Source: Pseudopedobacter sp039918235 (GTDB lineage: Bacteria > Bacteroidota > Bacteroidia > Sphingobacteriales > Sphingobacteriaceae). From it: a stretch of 38,601 nt of DNA. The stretch lies in contig JBDSHZ010000070.1 of NCBI GenBank assembly GCA_039918235.1, forward strand, positions 1 through 38,601, given 5' to 3'. This document shows positions 32,116-38,601 of this stretch, piece after piece. Position numbers and translations under genes: made by a program. The notes beneath the pieces are model-generated. The model saw only the letters and a list, made by a program, of their open reading frames with translations. It was not told the origin of the DNA and ran no database searches. Positions within the stretch are counted from its first letter, which is position 1; every line of letters begins with the position of its first letter.

Positions 32116-33729
32116 TTAATTTTTTTTCTTCGAATTCTCTAGTGAAGCGGCGACAAATTTAACAAAAAGTGGGTGAGGATTAGCTACAGTTGACTTTAAT
32201 TCTGGATGAAATTGTGCTGCAACAAAGTAAGGATGGTTCTTTAACTCTATAATTTCCACTAAATTATTTTCCGGATTAATCCCAGAGGCAATCATTCCAC
32301 TGTCTTCATATTGCTTCAAATAAGCATTGTTAAATTCGTAACGATGTCTATGACGTTCGTTTATTTTTGATTTACCATAAATAGCGTGTGCTTTAGTTCC
32401 TTTCTTAAGCTCGCAACCGTAAGAACCTAACCTCATTGTTCCGCCTTTTAATGTAATTTTCTTTTGATCTTCCATCATTGAAATTACAGCGTCAGTTTCA
32501 TTCTGATCCATTTCTGTACTATGTGCATTTTTAATTCCCAGTACATTTCTTCCATATTCAATCACGGCACATTGCATTCCTAAACAAATTCCAAAGAAAG
32601 GAATATTATTTTCCCTTATAAATTGAATGGCGATGATCTTACCTTCAATTCCACGGTTACCAAAGCCAGGAGCAACCAATACACCATCTAAATTGCCGAG
32701 TTTTGATTTTACGTTCTCTTCTGTAATTCCTTCAGAATGGATACATTCTACTCTTACTTTGCACTCATTTTGCGCACCAGCATGAATAAAAGCTTCTGTA
32801 ATGGATTTGTAAGCGTCAGGTAATTCAACATATTTACCTACCAAACCAATCTTAATTTCTGATGTTGGGTTCTTCAATCTTCCCAGAAAGTCTTTCCAAC
32901 TGTCTAAATCAGGTTCGTTTTTTAAAGGAAGCTTTAATTTTGATAAAACTGTTCTATCCAATTGCTCTTTTAGCATTAGTAAAGGAACATCATAAATGGT
33001 TTTAGCATCTACAGATTCAACAACAGCATTTAAATTAACATTACAGAATAAGGCAATTTTTTTCCTGATTTCTTGAGAGATATGATGCTCTGTACGGCAA
33101 ACTAAAATATCAGGCTGAATGCCATACTCTAAAAGCATTTTAACAGAGTGTTGCGTAGGCTTTGTTTTCAATTCCCCTGCAGCAGCTAAAAACGGAACTA
33201 AGGTTAAATGGATGACAATGGCATTGTTGGAGCCAACTTCCCACTTAAACTGACGAACGGCTTCAATGTAGGGCAAGGACTCAATATCGCCAACCGTTCC
33301 ACCTAGTTCAGTAATGATGATATCATAATCTCCGCTTTCGCCAAGCAGCGTCATGTTTCTTTTGATCTCATCTGTAATATGTGGCACAACCTGCACAGTT
33401 TTTCCTAGATAGGCACCTTCGCGTTCCTTATTAATTACATTCTGATAAATTCTACCAGTAGTAATGTTATTGGCCTGAGAAGTGGAAACATTTAAGAAAC
33501 GTTCATAATGACCTAAGTCTAAATCCGTTTCTGCACCATCTTCAGTTACATAACATTCACCATGTTCATAAGGGTTTAATGTTCCTGGATCTATATTAAT
33601 ATAAGGATCAAATTTTTGGATGGTTACGCGGTAACCTCTGGCTTGCAGAAGTTTAGCCAATGAGGCAGAAATAATACCTTTTCCTAAAGACGATGTAACG
33701 CCTCCCGTAACAAAAATATACTTAGTCAT
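32116..33729 (-). CDS. pyrG: CTP synthase
   Basis: Makes CTP from UTP, ATP and glutamine. 537 residues. Synthetase domain (about 1-270): KYIFVTGGVTSSLGKGIISASLAKLLQARGY, KFDPYINIDPGTLNPYEHGE, ELGGTVGDIESLPYIEAVRQ. Glutaminase domain (about 290-535): LVAPGFGNRG, FFGICLGMQCAVIEYGRN (nucleophile Cys) and AAQFHPELKS (His/Glu). First gene of the pyrG-yidC unit; its leader carries a GGC/GCC hairpin with a T run. Confidence 0.98.
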   Translation of the reverse strand: MTKYIFVTGGVTSSLGKGIISASLAKLLQARGYRVTIQKFDPYINIDPGTLNPYEHGECYVTEDGAETDLDLGHYERFLNVSTSQANNITTGRIYQNVINKEREGAYLGKTVQVVPHITDEIKRNMTLLGESGDYDIIITELGGTVGDIESLPYIEAVRQFKWEVGSNNAIVIHLTLVPFLAAAGELKTKPTQHSVKMLLEYGIQPDILVCRTEHHISQEIRKKIALFCNVNLNAVVESVDAKTIYDVPLLMLKEQLDRTVLSKLKLPLKNEPDLDSWKDFLGRLKNPTSEIKIGLVGKYVELPDAYKSITEAFIHAGAQNECKVRVECIHSEGITEENVKSKLGNLDGVLVAPGFGNRGIEGKIIAIQFIRENNIPFFGICLGMQCAVIEYGRNVLGIKNAHSTEMDQNETDAVISMMEDQKKITLKGGTMRLGSYGCELKKGTKAHAIYGKSKINERHRHRYEFNNAYLKQYEDSGMIASGINPENNLVEIIELKNHPYFVAAQFHPELKSTVANPHPLFVKFVAASLENSKKKN

Positions 33730-33754
33730 GATGGTTTGTATGTTTTTAGAATCT

Positions 33755-33793
33755 AAAAAAGAGAGGCGGATTTGCCTTTTTTTAAATCTCTTG
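33755..33793 (-). promoter_or_regulatory. Hairpin with T run in the pyrG leader
   Basis: On the minus strand AGGC / GCCT (loop AAATCC) is flanked by AAGAGA / TCTCTT, followed by T, about 25 nt before the pyrG ATG. It is a weak terminator-like structure. CTP-responsive attenuation of pyrG is known in Firmicutes; whether this is comparable is open. Confidence 0.4.
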
Positions 33794-33802
33794 TACGGGA
33801 TT

Positions 33803-33810
33803 CAAAAGTA
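33803..33810 (-). promoter_or_regulatory. Candidate -7 element of pyrG
   Basis: TACTTTTG on the minus strand matches TAnnTTTG. The -33 region reads GCGGT, not TTTG. The transcript would have a leader of about 65 nt holding the hairpin above. Confidence 0.45.
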
Positions 33811-33959
33811 GAGGTTTTTTTTGATTCTACCGCACTTGTGGAGAAAATGAATTGATGTTGAAAAACGATTGAAGAAGGTGATTTTCTTATTTAGCGTAAT
33901 GATGCTGACAATTGCAATTTAAATTCCCATTCTTCTTTTCTATTTAGATGGAATTGTGA

Positions 33960-34511
33960 ATGATTTTAAATTTATCATCGATCAGCTTTTTTAATTCTTT
34001 TAGCAAGATGTTGATAAGATATAAAGATATAAATATCGCTCAATTAATTATTGAACCAATTTATCCTAATTTTGTAGGGATGAGTACAAATTACAGAAGT
34101 TTATTATTGCGTTATCAAAATTATCTGATCGAGTTTTATCAGTTGATTGAAGATAAAGAAATTATAGCACCAAAAGATTTAGCCAAATCGGCGATGATTA
34201 AAGATTTTTTAGAAAACTTACCAGAGCTTGCAAATAGTTTTGAAATCGAATTTGCTATTCAAACCACTATTGATGAGCTTCAAAGCAATTGGCAAGCCCA
34301 GTTTTCTGAAGACGGATTCAGCATCAGGTCTTTCACCATTGATGGATTAGACGAAATAGATGAATGGTATTTCCATTACCATGATGATACCAAAGAGTAT
34401 GAAGGGAATCTTTTTGCCGATGGTGACTGGGATTTGTTTTTAGAAGAAGTTGCTGAAATTGATCAGATTGGCCAGAAAAAGGTGGAAGCGGTGTTGAATT
34501 TTAAAAATTAA
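33960..34511 (+). CDS. Hypothetical acidic protein
   Basis: 183 residues from 33960; the in-frame ATG at 34008 (MLIRYKDINIAQLIIEPIYP) may be the true start. No signal peptide. The C-terminal half is acidic and aromatic (IDEWYFHYHDDTKEYEGNLFADGDWDLFLEEVAEID). I do not recognise a family. It sits alone between the divergent pyrG and the convergent YceI gene. Confidence 0.7.
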   Translation: MILNLSSISFFNSFSKMLIRYKDINIAQLIIEPIYPNFVGMSTNYRSLLLRYQNYLIEFYQLIEDKEIIAPKDLAKSAMIKDFLENLPELANSFEIEFAIQTTIDELQSNWQAQFSEDGFSIRSFTIDGLDEIDEWYFHYHDDTKEYEGNLFADGDWDLFLEEVAEIDQIGQKKVEAVLNFKN

Positions 34512-34576
34512 TTCAGAAGTATTCCTGATCATTTTCTGTTAAATTAAACATCTGAAAAATTAAAATGTAGCTGCAG

Positions 34577-35257
34577 TTATTTTTTCATTGTAACAATGCT
34601 CATATGAAATTCAATGGAATCAGCTATGGTTTGATCAGCTAAAAGTTCATTGAACTTTGCTGACTTATAGCGGACATTCCATTTTGCCCGATCAATCACC
34701 ATCCTGCCATTCGCTTTGACAACTCCATTCCTAACTTCAATTTTAGCTGGAAAAGTAACTGAATGTGTCATTCCTTTAATGGTCAAGTTTCCGGTAATGC
34801 TTTTGTCCTGATCATTTATTGATACAACCTTGTTCAATTTAATCGTAGAAAAGGGGAATTTTTCCACCTCAAAAAAATCAGGATCTTTTAGGTGATGAAC
34901 GAGATTATTATCGCTCTTATGGTTTTTATCTTCAATGGTATTCATATCAACTTCAATTGTACCACCTCTAAGTTGACCATTTTCTATCATCAATTCTCCT
35001 TTTGACAGGTAGATGTAACCATTATGAGCGTTGGAACCCATTAGGCTAGCGCCTTTCCATGATATCACACTTTCCTTCGTATCTATTACAGCATATTTCT
35101 CATCGCCAACATGTAAGGTTAGGGAGCTTACCGATGCCCTGTTTTTATTTTCTTCTTTTACATTTCCACGGCAACCGAATACTAAAGGAGCGATAATTAA
35201 AATTAAGTAGGTAACTGATAGCTTGTTGTTCCTATTACTGAAATGATATTGATTCAT
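34577..35257 (-). CDS. YceI-like lipoprotein
   Basis: 226 residues. A lipoprotein signal ends LVFGC near residue 29. The YceI lipocalin-like barrel (about 48-225) shows the family order: YAVIDTKESVISWKGASLMGSNAHNGYIYLSKGEL, GGTIEVDMNTIED, HHLKDPDFFEVEKFPFSTIKL, ITGNLTIKGMTHSVTFPAKIEV and INMVIDRAKWNVRYKS-like IDRAKWNVRY. YceI proteins bind isoprenoid-type or other lipids in the periplasm. It follows the propeller gene by 37 nt on the same strand, so both are likely in one unit facing the membrane regulator. Confidence 0.92.
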   Translation of the reverse strand: MNQYHFSNRNNKLSVTYLILIIAPLVFGCRGNVKEENKNRASVSSLTLHVGDEKYAVIDTKESVISWKGASLMGSNAHNGYIYLSKGELMIENGQLRGGTIEVDMNTIEDKNHKSDNNLVHHLKDPDFFEVEKFPFSTIKLNKVVSINDQDKSITGNLTIKGMTHSVTFPAKIEVRNGVVKANGRMVIDRAKWNVRYKSAKFNELLADQTIADSIEFHMSIVTMKK

Positions 35258-35294
35258 ATTAGTTGATTAATAATTTTAAAATCAGAAATACACC

Positions 35295-36377
35295 TTATTG
35301 CTGATCTGTTGCATTTTTAAAGTCTGTGATGGTGTTTCCCTGCCCGTTCGGGTGGGCATTGTAACGAAATACTCCACTTGTAGCCCCTAAAGCACCATAC
35401 CAAATACTTCCGTCGCTGGCTTCCACAAGCCCACAAAGCATTCCCGGTCCATTTATTAATGTTATTTCGGTTACGGTTGGATGTTGATTGTACAGTGACT
35501 TTTGATCATAACGTGAAAGCGCCCAGACCTTCCCATTAGGAGGTTTTACACTACCAGTAGTCCAGATGTTTCCTTTTTTATCTTCGATGATGGCAGTAGC
35601 TCCTCTTTTCGATACCTTGATATAATTTCTACCGTCGTATCGCCAAAGCCCAGCTGAAACTAATAAAGTATCCCCTCTTTTATCTTCGATGATCGATCCG
35701 CCCAGCCAAATATTGCCTTTATGATCTTCAATTATCGACCAAACGTTGTAAAAGGCTTTGCCGTCTTTATTTCTGAAAACAGTAAATTTCTCTCCATCAT
35801 AAAAACAGGCATCACCGGCTGTTCCAAACCACATTTTGCCAGTTTTGTCTTCCAGAATGGTATGAATGCCATTATTGGAGAGCCCGTCTTTAGTGGTGAG
35901 ATTTTGAAATGTATTCCCATCGTAACGGCTTATTCCACCTCCTGTGCCGAACCAAATGGCACCTGCTTTATCTTCATAAATGCAAAAGACAGCATTGCTG
36001 GCCAGTCCTTGTTTTGTATCAAAGTGTTGGTAGTAATTGCCATTGTAGCAATATACCCCCGAATCAGTAGTCGCAAACCAATAGTTCCCCTTTCTGTCTT
36101 CCAGCACATCCCAATATCTGCGTGAACCTATTTTACTGGCAATATTGGTAAACAATTTCCCATCGTACCTAAAAACGCCGGCAAATGATGCCGCAAATAA
36201 GATGTTGCCATTGCTGCCTTTTTTTACATTACGAACCATGGTATTGGGGCCGTATGGAGTGACGGTATCTACTATGTTGGACTTTATAAATATTACCGGG
36301 TCTGTTTTGTTTTTTCCTCCACAGGCGATACAAAAAACAGTCATCAACATCAAAACATATACCTGTAAGGCTTTCAT
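35295..36377 (-). CDS. Beta-propeller lipoprotein of the two-component-regulator propeller type
   Basis: 360 residues with a lipoprotein signal ending CIACG (Cys about 19). The body consists of Reg_prop-type blades, each with an (E)D(K/R)(K/A)G(N)(I)W(F)(G) core: EDRKGNYWFATTDSGV, EDKAGAIWFGTGGGI, EDKTGKMWFGTAGD, EDHKGNIWLGGS, EDKKGNIWTTGS, ASDGSIWYGALG. In hybrid two-component systems these propellers are the sensor fused to Y_Y_Y and kinase domains; here no output domain is attached. It is divergent from a membrane-bound winged-helix regulator, so it could be its sensory partner (inference). Confidence 0.88.
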   Translation of the reverse strand: MKALQVYVLMLMTVFCIACGGKNKTDPVIFIKSNIVDTVTPYGPNTMVRNVKKGSNGNILFAASFAGVFRYDGKLFTNIASKIGSRRYWDVLEDRKGNYWFATTDSGVYCYNGNYYQHFDTKQGLASNAVFCIYEDKAGAIWFGTGGGISRYDGNTFQNLTTKDGLSNNGIHTILEDKTGKMWFGTAGDACFYDGEKFTVFRNKDGKAFYNVWSIIEDHKGNIWLGGSIIEDKRGDTLLVSAGLWRYDGRNYIKVSKRGATAIIEDKKGNIWTTGSVKPPNGKVWALSRYDQKSLYNQHPTVTEITLINGPGMLCGLVEASDGSIWYGALGATSGVFRYNAHPNGQGNTITDFKNATDQQ

Positions 36378-36504
36378 GATTTATTTAATTTTTATGGAAG
36401 AAGGCTGCACAGGGTTACCATAACAACATGTAGCATTCATTTTCATAGCTGTCAATTTGCTTCACCAAAATTACTTTGATATCTTTCCGTTTGAAGAATC
36501 AGAA

Positions 36505-36537
36505 TTGTAAATAAAAATGTAAACTTTGTAAATAAAA
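36505..36537. promoter_or_regulatory. 21-bp-spaced direct repeat upstream of the membrane regulator
   Basis: TTGTAAATAAAA occurs at 36505-36516 and again at 36526-36537, exactly two helical turns apart, with a third TGTAAA core at 36518. It ends 8 nt before the regulator ATG in the divergent spacer. OmpR-type winged helices bind direct repeats, so this is a candidate operator for the protein encoded at 36545. Confidence 0.5.
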
Positions 36538-36544
36538 GATAAAT

Positions 36545-37435
36545 ATGATGCGTGATGGCCGAAATCTCTTCTCTGGAAAACGCAAGTACCTGTTCGGATT
36601 GATACTGCTGGTATTGATTTCTGTAACCTTTGTGGCTTTTAGTACCTCCGGCAGTGATGATTTTGATACCGCCAGAAGGGAAGTGCTACTCCGCAGGATA
36701 GGGCATGAATTACTCTTACAGGCAGGCGATAGTACTTCACGGGTGCTCCCTGTAAAAAAGATCACCGTAAATGAATACCAGATCAGTTTTGAGCAGGAGC
36801 TTGCTTTTAAATCGGACTCTTTGGTGAATACCACTCGGCGTTTGTTGGCTACAGACCCGTTAACAGATGATTATGTTGTGGAGGTTTTAAATTGTGGCAA
36901 CGCAAGTGTTGCCTTTGGATACGCTATCTCCAAAAATGAAAAAGATGATATTGTAGCATGTTTAGGGAGAGTGCAACCTAAAGCCTGTTATGTAATAAAT
37001 ATTGAATTTAAACCGATGGGCATGAATACAGCAGCGAAAGGCTATCTTTTTGGCGGTGTGCCGATTTTAGCATTTGTAGGTTTTATTTTTCTTAGAGCTG
37101 TTAAACAAAGGAGAACCTTCCCTGAGGATCAGTATAAAAAGACCTTCACTTTAGGCTCGGTATTATTTAATGCGCAGGAAAGAGAGTTGCTGATCAATAA
37201 AAAAACCATAGCCCTCACTGGAACAGAAACGCGGGTACTGCTCATTTTTGCGTTGACCCCAAATGAGACCATAGCGAGAAGCCGCCTACAAAAAGAGATA
37301 TGGGAAGATGAAGGTATTATTGTAGGCCGTAGTTTGGATATGTTTATATCTAAGCTTAGAAAGAAACTGGAGGTTGCTTCTGATATCAACATTGTTGTGA
37401 TACGCGGGAAAGGATATAAGCTTGAGATTGGCTAG
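36545..37435 (+). CDS. Membrane-embedded winged-helix transcriptional regulator
   Basis: 296 residues: TM helix about 15-32, a periplasmic segment (about 33-163) without a recognised family, TM helix about 165-183, then an OmpR/PhoB-type winged helix (about 200-296): FTLGSVLFNAQERELLINKKTIALTGTETRVLL, RLQKEIWEDEGIIVGRSLDMFISKLRKKL and IRGKGYKLEIG. It is a one-component regulator like ToxR or CadC but with the DNA-binding domain at the C-terminus. The start ATGATG sits right after an A-rich direct repeat. Divergent from the propeller/YceI genes, which are its likely targets (inference). Confidence 0.88.
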   Translation: MMRDGRNLFSGKRKYLFGLILLVLISVTFVAFSTSGSDDFDTARREVLLRRIGHELLLQAGDSTSRVLPVKKITVNEYQISFEQELAFKSDSLVNTTRRLLATDPLTDDYVVEVLNCGNASVAFGYAISKNEKDDIVACLGRVQPKACYVINIEFKPMGMNTAAKGYLFGGVPILAFVGFIFLRAVKQRRTFPEDQYKKTFTLGSVLFNAQERELLINKKTIALTGTETRVLLIFALTPNETIARSRLQKEIWEDEGIIVGRSLDMFISKLRKKLEVASDINIVVIRGKGYKLEIG

Positions 37436-37491
37436 CAGGAAGTTATGACATAAAACTTTTGTCCCTTAAAGCGTCCTGATTTTAAAAACAA

Positions 37492-37528
37492 AAAAGCCTT
37501 CAACTGAAAAGTTGAAGGCTTTTATTTT
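37492..37528. terminator. Terminator after the membrane regulator (usable by both strands)
   Basis: 14-bp stem AAAAGCCTTCAACT / AGTTGAAGGCTTTT with a GAAA loop. T runs follow on the plus strand and, through the A run before the stem, on the minus strand, so it can also end the tRNA-Leu transcript. Confidence 0.9.
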
Positions 37529-37531
37529 CTG

Positions 37532-37616
37532 TACTCAGAGCGGGAATCGAACCCGCACTCCCTTAACGGGAACAGGATTTTAAGTCCTGCGTGTCTACCA
37601 GTTCCACCATCTGAGC
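37532..37616 (-). tRNA. tRNA-Leu (TAA)
   Basis: 85 nt with a long variable arm (TTCCCGTTAAGGGA), acceptor GCTCAGA / TCTGAGT, anticodon arm CAGGA-CTTAAAA-TCCTG (anticodon TAA), and T arm GCGGG-TTCGATT-CCCGC. Class II tRNA. No CCA is encoded. A tRNA-Gly lies upstream on the same strand. Confidence 0.96.
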
Positions 37617-37698
37617 GAATAGTATGTAATACTAAACAATGTTTAATTCCTGTAAAGGAATTCTGGTTAATTAAATTCTTATTTGTAAAAAAATTTTG

Positions 37699-37771
37699 AG
37701 CGAAAGACGAGATTCGAACTCGCGACCCCAACCTTGGCAAGGTTGTGCTCTACCAACTGAGCTACTTTCGC
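37699..37771 (-). tRNA. tRNA-Gly (GCC)
   Basis: 73 nt: acceptor GCGAAAG / CTTTCGC, D arm GCTC..GAGC, anticodon arm CAACC-TTGCCAA-GGTTG (anticodon GCC), T arm GCGAG-TTCGAAT-CTCGT. No CCA is encoded. First of a tRNA-Gly/tRNA-Leu pair. Confidence 0.96.
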
Positions 37772-37859
37772 ATGTTTATAAGAACGTCCCTTGCGGGTTG
37801 CAAATATAGCCAGAAAAACTTTGTTTGCAATATTGAATTTAAAAAAAATGATAAGGTCT

Positions 37860-38339
37860 TTATAAAGTACTATTATTCAGCACAAAAAATATTAAATCCT
37901 GCTCAAAACCTCTGCTGAAAGCATATTGCGTGAGCTTATAATTTATCTTATATTCTTGCTTTTCTTTAATAGACCTTCTTTTTTTTTCTATCACAGTCGT
38001 CAATTTTTCTAAATATTCGTTTTCGTTTAACTTATTCAAGGCTTTTTTTATTAAAGGATCAGAAACTTGTCTGAATTTTAGTCCCTGTTTAATTTTATTT
38101 CTTCCCCATCCATTTATCCTTAGCTTACCTTGTGCATATAAATTTGCAAAACGCTCTTCATTTAAAAAGTTATTTTCTATCAGGTGTAACATCACCCTTT
38201 CCAATTCATCGCCGTAAATCCCTAAACTGATGAGTTTACCTCTTACCTCATAATGACTTCTTTCCTGATATGCACAAAATCCCTCTAATTTCTGAATAGC
38301 AGTTTTAAAATCAATTGGGATAAATGTTTTTTGTTGCAT
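37860..38339 (-). CDS. recX: RecX regulatory protein
   Basis: Three-helix-repeat modulator of RecA. 159 residues with the RecX pattern: CAYQERSHYEVRGKLISLGI, VMLHLIENNFLNEERFANLYAQGKLRINGWGRNKIKQGLKFRQVSDPLIKKAL. recA is not in the window. Its upstream region is shared with the divergent murF-type gene. Confidence 0.9.
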   Translation of the reverse strand: MQQKTFIPIDFKTAIQKLEGFCAYQERSHYEVRGKLISLGIYGDELERVMLHLIENNFLNEERFANLYAQGKLRINGWGRNKIKQGLKFRQVSDPLIKKALNKLNENEYLEKLTTVIEKKRRSIKEKQEYKINYKLTQYAFSRGFEQDLIFFVLNNSTL

Positions 38340-38388
38340 GAGCTATAAAATTAGTGATATTCATGAATAATCATCAACTTTGTTGCAG

Positions 38389-38601
38389 ATGTCTGGATTA
38401 TCTTATACCATTAAAGAAATAGCGGGAATTATTGGAGATAAGCAAATGCTTCGTCATCCTCACCAAATTATTCATCACCTACTAACAGATAGCAGGAAAA
38501 TTACAGATGCTACTTCTTCCGTTTTCTTTACTTTAAAAGCAAAACGAGATGCACATCAATTTATTTCTTTATTATATGATGCTGGTGTAAAGTCGTTTGT
38601 A
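38389..38601 (+). CDS. MurF-type ligase, N-terminal part (possibly MurF-alanine racemase fusion), cut by window edge
   Basis: 71 codons are visible from the ATG at 38389: YTIKEIAGIIGDKQMLR, HLLTDSRKITDATSSVFFTLKAKRDAHQFISLLYDAGVKSFV. This matches the N-terminal domain of UDP-N-acetylmuramoyl-tripeptide:D-Ala-D-Ala ligases (TDSRK.....lFFaLkG...dgh.fi..a...G...fv). In Bacteroidota the gene often continues into an alanine racemase domain, which cannot be seen here. The ATP-binding domain lies outside the window. Confidence 0.75.
   Translation, partial: MSGLSYTIKEIAGIIGDKQMLRHPHQIIHHLLTDSRKITDATSSVFFTLKAKRDAHQFISLLYDAGVKSFV

Noticed and set aside
34577..37435. Horizontally acquired island next to tRNA genes
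   Set aside because: Sampled stretches look slightly more GC-rich (about 40-43% by hand count) but so do aroC and the 33960 gene; no integrase, direct repeat of the tRNA end or mobile element is seen.

Overview
The window reads as a chromosomal segment of a low-GC member of the Bacteroidota, most like the Sphingobacteriaceae (Pedobacter-type). The grounds are: promoters of the TTTG-N18/19-TAnnTTTG type, A-rich translation starts without a clear Shine-Dalgarno, a DAHP synthase fused to chorismate mutase, a MurF-like N-terminus of the Bacteroidota type, a long Bacteroidota-type YidC, and many SpII lipoproteins and Tat-like exported enzymes. The genus is an inference from memory of these families, not a search.

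Layout. 1-6230: tail of a TetR-type regulator, then a tripartite RND efflux operon (TolC-like, lipoprotein adaptor, RND pump) closed by a strong terminator. 6247-8375: a cupin, a broken SGNH hydrolase and a DUF4397 lipoprotein. 8477-13650 (minus strand): aromatic amino acid genes pheA, DAHP synthase-chorismate mutase, aroA and aroC. Upstream of pheA is what looks like a complete ribosome-mediated attenuator: promoter, a 20-codon leader peptide with seven Tyr/Phe in eight codons, an antiterminator segment and a terminator. 13853-16574: a frameshifted DUF1080 (3-keto-glycoside hydrolase family) gene and a Tat-exported Gfo/Idh/MocA oxidoreductase. 16661-17952: aroB with a small S4-domain protein. 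18039-23257: housekeeping genes (proline dehydrogenase, HAD phosphatase, tRNA1(Val) methyltransferase, metallophosphoesterase, fructose-1,6-bisphosphatase, RNase HI).

23406-26960: tRNA-His, a small membrane-anchored protein, rplU-rpmA (L27 carries a roughly 95-residue Lys/Ala-rich tail), and bioD/bioF. 27070-29852: an HTH-S24 regulator, a degenerate GIY-YIG protein, and a two-gene unit of a stand-alone CheY-like receiver plus a sugar-phosphate transferase with an N-terminal pseudo-receiver. 29853-30310 has no gene; it holds a large nested inverted repeat and the yidC terminator. 30311-33729: pyrG-yidC. 33960-37435: a hypothetical gene, a YceI-like lipoprotein and a beta-propeller lipoprotein, divergent from an inner-membrane winged-helix transcription factor. 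37532-38601: tRNA-Leu, tRNA-Gly, recX, and the start of a murF-type gene cut by the window edge.

The most interesting items are the Tyr/Phe attenuator of the aromatic operon, the pseudo-receiver/sugar-transferase fusion beside a true receiver, the membrane winged-helix/propeller pair with a 21-bp-spaced direct repeat in its control region, the histone-H1-like L27 tail, and the structured intergenic element at 30124-30252.
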